Shown here: in pieces, positions 36,664 to 46,773 of the stretch
How the letters are laid out: every line of letters starts with the position of its first letter
Numbering within the stretch: position 1 is the stretch's first letter
DNA from: Paenarthrobacter sp. A20
GTDB lineage: Bacteria > Actinomycetota > Actinomycetes > Actinomycetales > Micrococcaceae
Reading direction: 5' to 3'
DNA length: 64,000 nucleotides
Assembly: GCF_024168825.1 (NCBI RefSeq)
Contig: NZ_JALJWH010000001.1
Span: forward strand, 3,844,001-3,908,000
Program-made: the position numbers and the translations under genes
Notes under the pieces: generated by a model
The model's database searches: none
What the model was told of the DNA's origin: nothing
The model's input: the letters and a program-made list of their open reading frames with translations, nothing else

Positions 36664-39600
36664 TCAGGCTCCTGCCTTTGCAACGGTGACCTGGGGTTCC
36701 TCGACGCTGGCCAACAGAACCTCAAGTTCCAGGGTCAGCGTCTCGGTCCGGACCAGTTCCGAGTTGGCTTCCAAGGCGTCGACGACGTCCTGCGCTGCCT
36801 CCACCGTCGTACGGATCCGGTCGCTGACGTTCAGTCCTGCGTCCTTGCGTGCCTGCTGGATGGCGCGGACCATGTCCCGGGCCAGGCCCTCGGCGGCAAG
36901 CTCCGGAGTAACTTCGGTGTTCAGGACCACGAATCCGCCTCCCGGCAGAACGGCAACTGCCGAGCTTCCGCCGTCGGCCGCTTCTGCCACCACTGTCTCC
37001 AGTGTGTATTCGTGCGGCTCGAGCTCCAAGCCACCGGCAACCACCACACCAGCATCATTGACGGACCAGTCGCCGGACTTGGAGCCCTTGATGGCCTGCT
37101 GGACGTTCTTGCCGAGGCGCGGGCCCGCGGCACGGGCGTTGACCACGAGCTTCTGCTCGATGCCGAACTCCTCCGGCGAAGCAGTAGCGGCATCGAGCAA
37201 ACGGACCGACCGCAGGTTCAGCTCATCAGCGACGACGGCGGCAAAGCCTTCCAGCGCATCGGCACCGGGTGCCACCACAGTCAGTTCCTGCAGCGGCAGG
37301 CGAACGCGCAGGTTCGCGGCCTTGCGCAGGCTGGAACCGGTGGAGCAGATCTGCTGGACACGGTCCATGGCTTCCACCAATGCCGGGTTGGACGGGAACA
37401 GCGAAGCGTCAGGCCAGTCAGCCAGATGGACCGAACGGCCACCGGTCAGTCCGCGCCAGATCTCTTCCGAAACAAGGGGCAGCAAGGACGCCGACACCCG
37501 GCACACTGCCTCGAGGGCCGTGTACAGCGCGTCGAAGGCGTCAACGTTCTCATCAAAGAAGCGCTGGCGGCTGCGGCGGACGTACCAGTTGGTGAGCATG
37601 TCCAGGTAGCTGCGCAGTTCATCGCAAGCTCCGGAGATGTCATAGCTGTCCAGGCTGGCGGTGACGTTACGGACCAAATCGCCGGTGTTCGCCAGGAGGT
37701 ACTGGTCCAGCGTGTCAGCGTAGCCGTCATAGCGGAGCTGTGCATCGTAGCCGGACGCTGTCCCATCCACTGCGTTGGCAGCGTTGGTGTACAGCGTGAA
37801 GAAGCTGTACACGTTCCACAGCGGCAGGATGACCTGGCGGACACCATCACGGATGCCCTGTTCGGTCACCACCAAGTTGCCACCGCGCAGGATGGGGCTG
37901 GACATGAGGAACCAGCGCATGGCGTCGGAACCGTCGCGATCCAGGACTTCGGACACATCCGGGTAGTTCCGCAGGCTCTTGGACATCTTCTGGCCGTCCG
38001 AGCCCAGCACGATGCCATGGCTGATGACATTACGGAACGCGGGGCGGTCGAACAGCGCCGTCGACAGGATGTGGAGCATGTAGAACCAACCACGTGTCTG
38101 GCCGATGTACTCCACGATGAAGTCCGCGGGGTTGTGGGTGTCGAACCATTCCTCGTTCTGGAACGGGTAGTGCACCTGTCCGTAAGGCATGGATCCGGAG
38201 TCGAACCAGACGTCCAGGACGTCCTCGACGCGGCGCATGGTCGACTTACCCGTGGGGTCGTCCGGGTTCGGCCGGGTCAGGTCGTCAATGAACGGGCGGT
38301 GCAGGTCCACTTGCCCGTCGTTGTTGACCGGGAGGCGGCCAAAGTCGGCTTCCATCTCGGCCAACGATCCGTAGACGTCAGTACGCGGGTACTCGGGGTC
38401 GTCCGACTGCCACACCGGGATGGGCGAACCCCAGTAGCGGTTACGGCTGATGGACCAGTCGCGGGCGTTTTCAAGCCACTTGCCGAACTGGCCGTCCTTA
38501 ACGTTCCCGGGGATCCAGTTGATCTCTTGGTTCAGCTCGGACATGCGGTCCTTGAACTTGGTGACCTCCACGTACCAGGAGGACACGGCACGGTAGATCA
38601 GCGGGTTCCGGCAGCGCCAGCAGTGCGGGTAGCTGTGTTCGTAGCTGGCCTGGCGGACAAGACGGCCATCGGCCCGGAGCACCTGGGTGATGGGCTTGTT
38701 CGCATCGAAGACCTGCAGGCCAACGATGGAGGCCAGCTCACCGTGCGCGAACAGAGGCAGGAACTTGGCGCCCTCGTCCACGGAGAGGACCACGGGGATA
38801 CCGGCGTCCTCACAGACCTTCTGGTCATCCTCACCGTAGGCCGGAGCCTGGTGGACGATGCCCGTACCGTCGGTGGTGGTGACGTAGTCGGCCACCAGGA
38901 AGCGCCAGGCATTCCGCGTCCCGTACTTCTCAGCATCGGCAAAGTCGTTCCACAACGGCGCGTACTCTAGGCCGGCCAGCTCGGCGCCTGTGTGAGTGGA
39001 GACAACGGCGGCCGTTGCGGCAGCTGCGTCGTCGTACCCCAGGTCCTTGGCGTAGGACCCCAGCAGGTCAGCCGCGAGCAGGAAGCTGCCCGTGACCGGC
39101 GCTTCGGCGGAAGCGGCCTTGACTCCGTTGGGTCCCGCAGGCAGGACAGCGTAGGAGATCTCAGGCCCGACGGCGAGCGCTAGGTTGGTGGGCAGCGTCC
39201 AGGGCGTGGTGGTCCAGGCGAGCGCCTGCACACCGTCGAGGGCCTGGGAGAGCTCGGACGCACCCGCCTTGATGGGGAACGTCACCGTCACCGTCTGGTC
39301 CTGGCGGTTCTTGTAGACGTCGTCGTCCATCCGGAGTTCGTGGTTGGACAGGGGCGTCTCGTCCTTCCAGCAATACGGAAGGACGCGGTAGCCGTTGTAG
39401 GTGAGGCCCTTCTCGTGAAGCTGCTTGAAGGCCCAGAGGACCGACTCCATGTACTCGACGTTGAGCGTCTTGTAGTCGTTCTCGAAGTCCACCCAACGGG
39501 CCTGGCGGGTGACGTAGGCCTTCCACTCGTTGGCGTACTTCATCACGGAGGCGCGGCAGGCGTCGTTGAACTTGTCGATGCCCATGGCTTCGATCTGGGT

Positions 39601-39963
39601 CTTGTCCGTCATGCCGAGCTGCTTCATGGCCTCGAGCTCTGCCGGCAGGCCGTGGGTGTCCCACCCAAAGCGGCGCTCCACGCGCTTACCGCGCTGGGTC
39701 TGGTAGCGGCCTACGAGGTCTTTGGCGTAGCCCGTGAGCAGGTGGCCGTAGTGTGGCAGGCCGTTGGCGAAGGGAGGGCCATCGTAGAAGACGAATTCGT
39801 TGCTTCCGTCTGTGCCGGCATCACGCTGGTCGATGCTGGCTTGGAAGGTACCGTCTTCATCCCAGTATTTGAGGATGCGCTCTTCGATTTCCGGGAACTT
39901 CACGGAGGCGGACACGCCGTGCGTGCCGGACGAAGACGCTGAGGCCTTGGGGTAGTGGGTCAT
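36664..39963 (-). CDS. ileS: Isoleucyl-tRNA synthetase, eukaryotic-like (type 2)
   Basis: 1099-aa class I synthetase that charges tRNA-Ile. The HIGH box is seen as [20 protein letters not shown] at about residue 72, followed by [11 protein letters not shown]. The KMSKS loop is [15 protein letters not shown] near residue 660. The length, the HYGH variant and the long C-terminal region without a terminal Zn finger place it with the IleRS2 branch, which is naturally poorly sensitive to mupirocin (family knowledge, not shown here). Expression is under a T-box. It starts the ileS-folC-DUF4233-ndk run. Confidence 0.97.
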   Translation of the reverse strand: MTHYPKASASSSGTHGVSASVKFPEIEERILKYWDEDGTFQASIDQRDAGTDGSNEFVFYDGPPFANGLPHYGHLLTGYAKDLVGRYQTQRGKRVERRFGWDTHGLPAELEAMKQLGMTDKTQIEAMGIDKFNDACRASVMKYANEWKAYVTRQARWVDFENDYKTLNVEYMESVLWAFKQLHEKGLTYNGYRVLPYCWKDETPLSNHELRMDDDVYKNRQDQTVTVTFPIKAGASELSQALDGVQALAWTTTPWTLPTNLALAVGPEISYAVLPAGPNGVKAASAEAPVTGSFLLAADLLGSYAKDLGYDDAAAATAAVVSTHTGAELAGLEYAPLWNDFADAEKYGTRNAWRFLVADYVTTTDGTGIVHQAPAYGEDDQKVCEDAGIPVVLSVDEGAKFLPLFAHGELASIVGLQVFDANKPITQVLRADGRLVRQASYEHSYPHCWRCRNPLIYRAVSSWYVEVTKFKDRMSELNQEINWIPGNVKDGQFGKWLENARDWSISRNRYWGSPIPVWQSDDPEYPRTDVYGSLAEMEADFGRLPVNNDGQVDLHRPFIDDLTRPNPDDPTGKSTMRRVEDVLDVWFDSGSMPYGQVHYPFQNEEWFDTHNPADFIVEYIGQTRGWFYMLHILSTALFDRPAFRNVISHGIVLGSDGQKMSKSLRNYPDVSEVLDRDGSDAMRWFLMSSPILRGGNLVVTEQGIRDGVRQVILPLWNVYSFFTLYTNAANAVDGTASGYDAQLRYDGYADTLDQYLLANTGDLVRNVTASLDSYDISGACDELRSYLDMLTNWYVRRSRQRFFDENVDAFDALYTALEAVCRVSASLLPLVSEEIWRGLTGGRSVHLADWPDASLFPSNPALVEAMDRVQQICSTGSSLRKAANLRVRLPLQELTVVAPGADALEGFAAVVADELNLRSVRLLDAATASPEEFGIEQKLVVNARAAGPRLGKNVQQAIKGSKSGDWSVNDAGVVVAGGLELEPHEYTLETVVAEAADGGSSAVAVLPGGGFVVLNTEVTPELAAEGLARDMVRAIQQARKDAGLNVSDRIRTTVEAAQDVVDALEANSELVRTETLTLELEVLLASVEEPQVTVAKAGA

Positions 39964-39968
39964 CTCAT

Positions 39969-40200
39969 ATCCTGTGATAGCTGGTTGACTGTCAGGATGC
40001 GAGGACGGCTACGGTATTGACCTGCGTCAACACCGGTACCGCGGTACCACCTCACTTACCGGAACACGTGGTTCCGGCCTCTCATTACTGCTGTGACGGG
40101 CTTACCCGTCCGGTTCTAGTGGGCCATGGCCGCCGAATAGGCGATCAGTGCTGTTCTTCCGGAAGCTCACCGGTGATGGCCGGTTCAAAGCTGGTCCTCC
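39969..40200 (-). promoter_or_regulatory. T-box riboswitch (Ile) controlling ileS translation
   Basis: The minus-strand leader contains the T-box core GAGGTGGTACCGCGGTACC, whose bulge pairs with the tRNA acceptor end, and a short stem I with CCGGCCATCACCGGTGAGC in which ATC is the likely isoleucine specifier. Next to the gene, ATCCTG (39998-39993) can pair with CAGGAT (39974-39969), hiding the ribosome site AGGA, about 7 nt before ATG. This fits the translational, ultrashort-stem-I class known for actinobacterial ileS. Confidence 0.92.
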
Positions 40201-40291
40201 AAGTCTAGCGCCAGCGCGCCGTCCGGCTCTACCCGGGAGTTCATCCTCCGGATGGGGTCCGGACCGGCGCGGGATGCATAGACTCGACCCC

Positions 40292-41341
40292 ATGACGCAC
40301 CCCGCTCCGGCCATCCCTGACGCCCGCCCTCCGAAGCGACGGGCATCCTTGGCGTGGTCTGTGCTCGCCTTGTTGGTTGTGTTGCCAGTTGCGGGGGTAT
40401 CGATGTTCCGGGCAATCCCAGCGGAGTGGCCCCTGATCGTGGTGCAACTTTTGTCCTTCACGCCCTGGATGGTGGTGCCTGCGGCCTTGGCAGTGATTCT
40501 GGCGGCCCTGGGTCGTCGCCTGTGGGTGATCATCACGACGGCGGCCCTGCTGGCTGTGCAGCTGTACTGGCTGTTTCCGCTGGACACCGGACGCGTGCAG
40601 CCATTGCCTCCAGGGACTGCCTCCGTCTCCGTGAAGGTCATGAGCCTCAACACCGAGTATGGCGAGGCAGACGCTGCCACCATAGTGGGGCTTGTCCGTG
40701 ACAACGGCGTTCAACTGCTGACCCTTCAGGAACACACTGAGGGGCTGGAGGACCGCCTTCGTTCGGAGGGCTTGGAAAAAATTCTGCCCAATCTGGTGAG
40801 CGAACCCCATGATGACGCGTCCGGGGGTGCGGTCTATTCCGTATTTCCGCTGGAAGCGGCGGGGCTCTTGCCTGATACGCCGTTCCGAATGGATGTCACG
40901 CGCGTACTGTTGGCGGACTCCGGGACTGGTTCCAAGGCCACGCTGAGTCTTACCAATGTCCACACGCTTCCGCCGGTTGACGAGCGGATCGCCCAGTGGC
41001 GCGGCGATCTCATGAAGGTGGCCCGCCAGGCTTCACGTCCCGGGAACCAACTCCTGGTGGGCGACTACAACTCGACGTTTGATCACTCCGAGTTCAGGGA
41101 ATTGTTGGACTCCGGACTGGCGGGCGCACCACAGGGTGGATCGAAACTCGTGGATGTCGGGACGGCCTCCAACGGACGGTTCTCCGCCACGTGGCCCATG
41201 GAGGGGCCGCCGCTGCCGGGAATCGTCATCGACCATATGGTCACGACGCCCCGGATCAGCAGCAGCAACTACTCCGTTCACGAGGTGCCCGGCAGCGATC
41301 ACGCAGCCATCATGGCGACACTGGGCATCCCCGCCAACTAA
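40292..41341 (+). CDS. Membrane-anchored endonuclease/exonuclease/phosphatase (EEP) family protein
   Basis: 349-aa protein with three N-terminal transmembrane helices (SLAWSVLALLVVLPVAGV; LIVVQLLSFTPWMVVPAALA; VIITTAALLAVQLYWLF) and an extracytoplasmic EEP domain from about residue 115. Catalytic elements are visible: MSLNTEYGEAD (Asn), LLTLQEHTEG (metal Glu), TNVHTLPPVDERIAQWRGDL, LLVGDYNSTFDH (Asp-x-Asn) and VPGSDHAAIMATL (Asp-His). Substrate could be nucleic acid or a phospho-ester. I prefer the ATG at 40292; another ATG lies 18 nt upstream. It is convergent with the SDR gene, with 9 bp between. Confidence 0.88.
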   Translation: MTHPAPAIPDARPPKRRASLAWSVLALLVVLPVAGVSMFRAIPAEWPLIVVQLLSFTPWMVVPAALAVILAALGRRLWVIITTAALLAVQLYWLFPLDTGRVQPLPPGTASVSVKVMSLNTEYGEADAATIVGLVRDNGVQLLTLQEHTEGLEDRLRSEGLEKILPNLVSEPHDDASGGAVYSVFPLEAAGLLPDTPFRMDVTRVLLADSGTGSKATLSLTNVHTLPPVDERIAQWRGDLMKVARQASRPGNQLLVGDYNSTFDHSEFRELLDSGLAGAPQGGSKLVDVGTASNGRFSATWPMEGPPLPGIVIDHMVTTPRISSSNYSVHEVPGSDHAAIMATLGIPAN

Positions 41342-41350
41342 CTGCCGTCC

Positions 41351-42130
41351 TTAGCCCTCCTTGCGAACCAACTTGTGGTTGGCTGCCTGGGCGACCGGTC
41401 GGACCACGATTTCATCAAGGTTGATGTGATGCGGCAGGGAGACGGCGTACTTCACGACGTCCGCGACGTCTGCGGCAGTCAACGGCTTCTCAACGCCTGC
41501 ATAGACCTTCGCGGCAGCGTCCTTGTCACCCAGCCTGTTGAGGGCGAATTCCTCGGTGTGCACGAGCCCGGGAGCCACCTCAATGACCCGGATGTTGTTG
41601 CCCACCTCTTCCAGGCGCAGGGCATTGGTCATGGCGTGCTGGGCGAATTTGGCCGCGTTGTAGCCGGCACCTCCCTCGTAGGCCGAGAGCCCGGCCGTTG
41701 ATGTGAGGTTCAGGACCGTACCTTCACCGTGCTGCCGGAGCATGGGCAGGAAAGCGCGGGTAATCTTCATGGTGCCCAGGACATTGACCTGGTACATCCA
41801 CTCCCAGTCGTCTGTGTCTGCGTTCGCGATGGTGTCCGCGCCCCGTGCGCCGCCGGCGATGTTGATCAGCGTGTCAGCACCCCCGGCTTTGGTGACGGCC
41901 GCGAGCAACGCTGCAACGTCGTCGTCGTCCCTGATGTCTGCCGGGAACGGAACCGCACCGGTTTCGGCACCCAAGGCACCGAGCCTTTCAGCCCTTCGGG
42001 CAACGGCAAAGACCGTCCATCCGGTTGAAACCAAAGCCCTCACGGTCGCTTCGCCTATCCCGGTGCTGGCACCGGTAACGACGGCCGTCTTGTTCTGTCC
42101 TGCGGGGGTGTTCTGCGCTGCCAAAGTCAT
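41351..42130 (-). CDS. Short-chain dehydrogenase/reductase (SDR)
   Basis: 259-aa classical SDR. The cofactor loop is VVTGASTGIGEATVRAL, the NAG-type motif appears as NIAGGARG, and the catalytic triad is Ser in LTSTAGLSAYEG plus Tyr and Lys in YNAAKFAQHAM. ARRAERL after strand 2 favours NADP(H). Close to serine/3-hydroxyacid dehydrogenase YdfG-type enzymes, but the substrate cannot be read. It is monocistronic and divergent from valS (72 bp). Confidence 0.93.
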   Translation of the reverse strand: MTLAAQNTPAGQNKTAVVTGASTGIGEATVRALVSTGWTVFAVARRAERLGALGAETGAVPFPADIRDDDDVAALLAAVTKAGGADTLINIAGGARGADTIANADTDDWEWMYQVNVLGTMKITRAFLPMLRQHGEGTVLNLTSTAGLSAYEGGAGYNAAKFAQHAMTNALRLEEVGNNIRVIEVAPGLVHTEEFALNRLGDKDAAAKVYAGVEKPLTAADVADVVKYAVSLPHHINLDEIVVRPVAQAANHKLVRKEG

Positions 42131-42202
42131 GGCACCACCTTATCGGGGGCGTGGAGTCCTCCCGCGGCGGGCTGTAACGCCAGGCCATGAAACAATTGGT
42201 CC

Positions 42203-44824
42203 ATGGCTGAATCAACGCAGGGTACAGACACGCCCGCCACCGCCCCCATCAACGTTCCCGACAAGCCGGCCCTTGAAGGCCTTGAGGCTGCCCTGACGCA
42301 GCGCTGGCTGGAAGAAGGAACCTACAAGTTCAACCCGGACACCACCCGGGAGCAGGTCTACTCGATCGACACTCCCCCGCCTACGGCATCCGGCTCGCTC
42401 CACGTGGGCCACATGTTCTCCTTCACCCAGACCGACGTCCAGGCCCGCTACATGCGCATGACGGGCAAGAATGTCTTCTACCCGATGGGCTGGGACGACA
42501 ACGGCTTGCCCACCGAGCGCCGGGTCCAGAACTACTACGGTGTCCGCTGCGATCCCGCCATCCCCTACAAGGCCGATTACGCTCCGCCTGCACAGCCCGC
42601 CAAGAACCAGCGCGATTTCGACGTCGTTTCGCGCCAGAACTTCATCGAACTGTGCGAGGAACTCGCCGTTGAGGACGAGAAAGTCTTCGAGAACCTGTTC
42701 CAGACCCTTGGCTTGTCCGTGGACTGGGACCTGACGTACCGCACCATCGACGACACCTCCCGCGCAGTGTCCCAGCGGGCCTTCCTGGCCAACCTGTCTG
42801 CCGGCGATGCATACATGGCTGAAGCACCCACCCTGTGGGATGTCACGTTCCGCACTGCTGTAGCGCAGGCTGAGCTTGAGGACCGCGAAGTTGCCGGCGC
42901 CTACTACCGCTACCCGTTCTTCACCGAAGACGGGGAAAAGATCTTCATCGAGACCACTCGTCCGGAACTGCTCGCCGCTTGTGCAGCCCTGGTAGCCAAC
43001 CCCGACGACGAGCGGTACCAGCCGCTGTTCGGCAAGACTGTGAAGTCCCCGCTGTTCGATGTGGAGCTCGAGGTCAAGGCCCACCCGCTCGCCAAGGCTG
43101 ACAAGGGCTCCGGCATCGCCATGGTGTGTACGTTCGGTGACCTGACCGACGTCACCTGGTGGCGTGAACTGCAGCTGCCCACGCGCGCCATCATGGGCCG
43201 CGACGGCCGCATCATCGCTGAGACCCCTGACTGGATCACCACCGACGCCGGCAAGGAAGCCTACGCCGCGATCGCCGGCAAGACCGCTTTCTCCGCAAAG
43301 GAAGCCGTGGTTGAACTGCTCAAGGCAGCGGAGCTGTTGGATGGCGAACCGAAGAAGATCATGCACCCGGTGAACTTCTTCGAGAAGGGCGACAAGCCCC
43401 TCGAAGTAGTTACCTCCCGTCAGTGGTACATCCGCAACGGTGGCCGCGACGAAGAACGCCGTGAACGCCTGATCGGCCGTGGCCAGGAAATCACCTTCCA
43501 CCCGGCATTCATGCGCTCCCGCTACGAGAACTGGATTGCCGGCCTGAACGGCGACTGGCTTGTATCCCGCCAGCGCTTCTTCGGCGTGCCCATCCCCGTC
43601 TGGTATCCCTTGGATGCCCAAGGCAATCCGGACTACGACAACCCCATCCTGCCGTCGGACGAAATGCTGCCTGTGGACCCTGCCGCGGATGCCGCACCAG
43701 GGTTCGAGGAATCCCAGCGTGACCAGGCCAACGGCTTCACGGGCGATGCCGACGTCCTTGATACCTGGGCCACGTCCTCGCTGACTCCCCAGATTGTCGG
43801 TGGCTGGAGCCGTGACGAGGACCTGTTCTCCAAGGTCTACCCCTTCGACCTCCGTCCCCAGGGCCACGACATCATCCGCACCTGGCTGTTCTCCTCGGCC
43901 GTCCGGGCCGACGCCTTGCAGAAGAATGCTCCCTGGAAGCACGCTGCCATCTCCGGCTGGATCCTGGATCCTGACCGCAAGAAGATGTCCAAATCCAAGG
44001 GCAACGTTGTGGTGCCGACCGATGTGCTCAACGAGTACGGTTCAGACGCTGTCCGCTATTGGGCAGCATCGGCCAAGCTCGGCGCTGACACTGCGTACGA
44101 GATCGCCCAGATGAAGATTGGCCGCCGTCTGGCCATCAAACTGTTGAACGCCTCCAAGTTCGTGCTGAACCTTGGCGCCACCGAGGACTCCGTGGTGTCC
44201 GGCGACCTCTCGGTGCTGACCAATCCGCTGGACCGTGCGTTGCTCGCGCAACTGTCCGACGTCGTCGCCCAGTCCACCAAGGCGTTCGAAAACTACGACT
44301 ACGCCCGCGCGCTCCAGATCACCGAGTCGTTCTTCTGGCAGTTCACAGACGACTATGTTGAGCTGATCAAGGACCGTGCCTACGGTGCCGCAGGCGAGAC
44401 CGAGCAGGCTTCCGTTCTGGCAGCGCTGGCAACAACCCTCGACTCGCTCCTGCGCCTGTTCGCCCCGTTCCTGCCCTTCGCCACTGAAGAGGTCTGGGGC
44501 TGGTGGCGCACAGGCTCCGTCCACCGTGCAGAGTGGCCCGCCGCCCTGGAAATCACCGACGGCGACACCACCATGCTGGGCACTGTGGGCATTGCGCTCA
44601 GCGGTATCCGCAAGGCAAAGTCAGAGGCCAAGGTCAAGCAGCGCACAGAGGTCCTGTCTGCATCCATCACCGCCTCGGAGGTCCTGGTCGCCCAGTTGAA
44701 GGCCGGCCTCGGTGACTTGAAGGCTGCCGCCAACGCGCAGGAGATCACGCTCCAGTCCGGCGAAGGCGAGCTGACAGTCAGCGATGTTGTCCTGGCACCG
44801 GCCGAGGAAACGCCCGCGTCCTAG
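42203..44824 (+). CDS. valS: Valyl-tRNA synthetase
   Basis: 873-aa class I synthetase for tRNA-Val. The HIGH box is GSLHVGHMFSFTQTDVQARY near residue 70, followed by FYPMGWDDNGLPTERRVQ. The KMSKS loop is DRKKMSKSKGNVVVPTDVL at about 595. The CP1 editing domain lies between (ETTRPELLAACAALVANPDD and KSPLFDVELEVKAHPLAKAD). It has a C-terminal helical arm but lacks a KMSKS-distal Zn domain. No T-box is seen upstream, unlike ileS. Confidence 0.97.
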   Translation: MAESTQGTDTPATAPINVPDKPALEGLEAALTQRWLEEGTYKFNPDTTREQVYSIDTPPPTASGSLHVGHMFSFTQTDVQARYMRMTGKNVFYPMGWDDNGLPTERRVQNYYGVRCDPAIPYKADYAPPAQPAKNQRDFDVVSRQNFIELCEELAVEDEKVFENLFQTLGLSVDWDLTYRTIDDTSRAVSQRAFLANLSAGDAYMAEAPTLWDVTFRTAVAQAELEDREVAGAYYRYPFFTEDGEKIFIETTRPELLAACAALVANPDDERYQPLFGKTVKSPLFDVELEVKAHPLAKADKGSGIAMVCTFGDLTDVTWWRELQLPTRAIMGRDGRIIAETPDWITTDAGKEAYAAIAGKTAFSAKEAVVELLKAAELLDGEPKKIMHPVNFFEKGDKPLEVVTSRQWYIRNGGRDEERRERLIGRGQEITFHPAFMRSRYENWIAGLNGDWLVSRQRFFGVPIPVWYPLDAQGNPDYDNPILPSDEMLPVDPAADAAPGFEESQRDQANGFTGDADVLDTWATSSLTPQIVGGWSRDEDLFSKVYPFDLRPQGHDIIRTWLFSSAVRADALQKNAPWKHAAISGWILDPDRKKMSKSKGNVVVPTDVLNEYGSDAVRYWAASAKLGADTAYEIAQMKIGRRLAIKLLNASKFVLNLGATEDSVVSGDLSVLTNPLDRALLAQLSDVVAQSTKAFENYDYARALQITESFFWQFTDDYVELIKDRAYGAAGETEQASVLAALATTLDSLLRLFAPFLPFATEEVWGWWRTGSVHRAEWPAALEITDGDTTMLGTVGIALSGIRKAKSEAKVKQRTEVLSASITASEVLVAQLKAGLGDLKAAANAQEITLQSGEGELTVSDVVLAPAEETPAS

Positions 44825-45179
44825 CCTTCCGGCGGCCGGAGTTCAAGAGCCCAACAGTTTTTGGGCAAAGGGGAAGCCCCATCAGCGTTTTGCCGTTGGT
44901 GGGGCTTCGACTTTTCGGCTGTCTGGTGACGTCTTGACAGTCTGGCGGAATCCTTGGAATTTCAGGTCTTCCTACCTCGTCACTGGTAGCTTGCTTCCAA
45001 CTTTGCCAAAGGCTGCGTTGGTTGCATATCACTGAATCTTTGGTTTCCGTGTCCCTCTTCTTTCGAAGTGGGTAAGAACCATTGTTGTCCTGCCGACGGA
45101 GATGCACAAGGCTTCCGGACGAACTACAGTCCTGTAGTTCTCCTGCGGCCCAGGTCCTACCTGTGGCAAAGTATTGTCC
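44825..45179. other. valS-fpg intergenic region (355 bp), A/T-richer than surroundings
   Basis: Apart from the valS terminator, no gene or clear promoter is supported. The part from about 44930 to 45080 is markedly richer in T and A than the neighbouring genes. A TTGACA at 44935 lacks a good -10 at 17 nt. Confidence 0.4.
44873..44908 (+). terminator. Terminator of valS
   Basis: A 9-bp stem (GAAGCCCCA / TGGGGCTTC) around an 18-nt loop, followed by GACTTTTC, 48 nt past the valS stop. Confidence 0.7.
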
Positions 45180-46055
45180 ATGCCGGAACTCCCAGAAGTG
45201 CACGGCCTGTGCATGTATTTGGACACCCAACTCCATGGAGCTGTGCTGACCGAGGTCCGTATCAATTCCTTCTCAGCACTCAAGACTGCGGATCCTCCCT
45301 ATTCCGCACTGGAAGGCCGGACTGTTCAAGGTGTCCGACGCATCGGGAAGTTCGTCTGCGTTGACGTCGACGGCCTGTTTTTCGTGTTCCACCTGGCGAA
45401 GGCAGGGTGGGTCCGCTACACGGAACATCCCTCCTCGGCCGGCTTGCGAATGGGGAAAAGCAACATCTCAGCACGGCTCCTACTCCACCGACCCGCGGAT
45501 GATGCCCACATCGGTGTCGACCTGACGGAGGCCGGAACCAAGAAGAGTTTGGCAATCTACGTGGTGCGTGATCCCCAGGACGTCCCGGGGATAGCAACCT
45601 TGGGCCCGGAGCCACTCAGTCCCGACTTCGACCTTGATGCCCTGGCGACGATCCTTGGATCCAGTTCACAGCAGATCAAGGGATTGCTTCGGAGCCAGGG
45701 CGTCATTGCCGGCATAGGCAACGCCTACAGTGACGAAATCCTGCACGCCGCAAAAATCTCTCCCTTCGCCAGCGCCAAGTCGCTGGACCAACAGACAGTC
45801 GCACGGCTCTACGCGGCCATGCAGGAGGTTCTGGTAGGAGCCGTCAACGCAGCCGCGGGCAAGCCGTCCAGCGAACTGAAGGACACCAAGCGCAGCAACT
45901 TCCGGGTGCATGCCCGGACCGGGCTTCCATGCCCGGTGTGTGGTGACACAGTAAGGGAGGTGTCCTTTGCGGACACCTCCCTGCAATACTGCGCCACTTG
46001 CCAGACCAACGGGAAGATACTGGCCGACCGCCGGACTTCGCGTTTCCTGAAGTAG
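45180..46055 (+). CDS. Fpg/Nei-family DNA glycosylase
   Basis: 291-aa base-excision repair glycosylase/AP lyase. After Met removal the catalytic N-terminal proline and Glu are in PELPEVHGL. The beta-loop Lys is in RRIGKFVCVDV, the helix-two-turns-helix in RSQGVIAGIGNAYSDEILHAAKISP, and the C-terminal zinc finger holds CPVCGDTVRE and CATC. I start at the ATG at 45180, since Pro2 must be N-terminal. Family members remove oxidised purines or pyrimidines; which one is not decided by sequence reading. It is convergent with the nitroreductase gene (8 bp). Confidence 0.93.
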   Translation: MPELPEVHGLCMYLDTQLHGAVLTEVRINSFSALKTADPPYSALEGRTVQGVRRIGKFVCVDVDGLFFVFHLAKAGWVRYTEHPSSAGLRMGKSNISARLLLHRPADDAHIGVDLTEAGTKKSLAIYVVRDPQDVPGIATLGPEPLSPDFDLDALATILGSSSQQIKGLLRSQGVIAGIGNAYSDEILHAAKISPFASAKSLDQQTVARLYAAMQEVLVGAVNAAAGKPSSELKDTKRSNFRVHARTGLPCPVCGDTVREVSFADTSLQYCATCQTNGKILADRRTSRFLK

Positions 46056-46063
46056 CGTTTGGG

Positions 46064-46693
46064 TTAGTTGAATTCCGGGCCTTCGCTGCGGCTGCGCTTC
46101 AACTCAAAGAAATGCGGGTATCCGGCCAGAGTGACGGTGGCGTCCCAGATGTTTCCTGCTTCTTCGCCGCGCGGAATACGCGTCAGGACGGGACCGAAGA
46201 ACGCCGTTCCATTGAAGGCCACAACGGGGGTGCCTACGTCCTGCCCCACCAAAGAGATCCCCGCCTCGTGGCTTGTGCGCAAGTGAGCGTCGTACTCATC
46301 CGAGTCCGCAAAGCGTGCCAGGTCGGCGGGCAGGCCGACCTCGGCAAGGGCCTTCTGGATCACCGAAGCACGGTCCTTGTTGCCCTCATGGTGGATCTGC
46401 TCCCCCATGGCGTCATACAGCGGCTTGACGTACGTGCTGCCATGTAATTCCTGGGCGGCAATAATCACGCGGACCGGACCCCAGCTGTCATCCATCATCG
46501 CCCTGTAATCGGCCGGAAGGTCGCGGCCCTCGTTCAGGACGGAAAGGCTCATGACATGCCACTCGGTCTGGATCCCCCGGACCTGCTCCACTTCGCCGAT
46601 CCAGCGCGAGGTGATCCAAGCAAACGGGCAGACAGGATCAAACCAGAAATCGGCTTTGTTGACGGTTTCTTCGGACACGATCTGATCGGGCAC
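46064..46693 (-). CDS. DsbA-family mycothiol-dependent nitroreductase-like protein
   Basis: 209-aa thioredoxin-fold protein with an inserted helical domain. The active-site loop is FWFDPVCPFAWITSRWIGEV (single Cys, CPFA), as in Rv2466c of Mycobacterium tuberculosis, which uses mycothiol to reduce nitro compounds. Cis-Pro loop is VGTPVVAFNGTAFFGPVL near residue 165. A cytoplasmic location is expected, as no signal peptide is seen. It lies 80 nt upstream of the clpX stop region's far side, in the same direction but not clearly co-transcribed. Confidence 0.88.
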   Translation of the reverse strand: MPDQIVSEETVNKADFWFDPVCPFAWITSRWIGEVEQVRGIQTEWHVMSLSVLNEGRDLPADYRAMMDDSWGPVRVIIAAQELHGSTYVKPLYDAMGEQIHHEGNKDRASVIQKALAEVGLPADLARFADSDEYDAHLRTSHEAGISLVGQDVGTPVVAFNGTAFFGPVLTRIPRGEEAGNIWDATVTLAGYPHFFELKRSRSEGPEFN

Positions 46694-46773
46694 AGGGAAC
46701 TCCTCGGAAGGGTGGGAAACGTGGCAAGCAGGCGGTCCCAGCGGAACCGCTCCTTGCTTAGGCCAACAGAAGG

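Noticed and set aside
37012-38970. 652-codon plus-strand frame opposite ileS
   Set aside because: Antisense to a clear isoleucyl-tRNA synthetase; composition typical of mirrored high-GC coding sequence.
42212-43942. 576-codon minus-strand frame opposite valS
   Set aside because: Antisense to valS with no domain or start signal.
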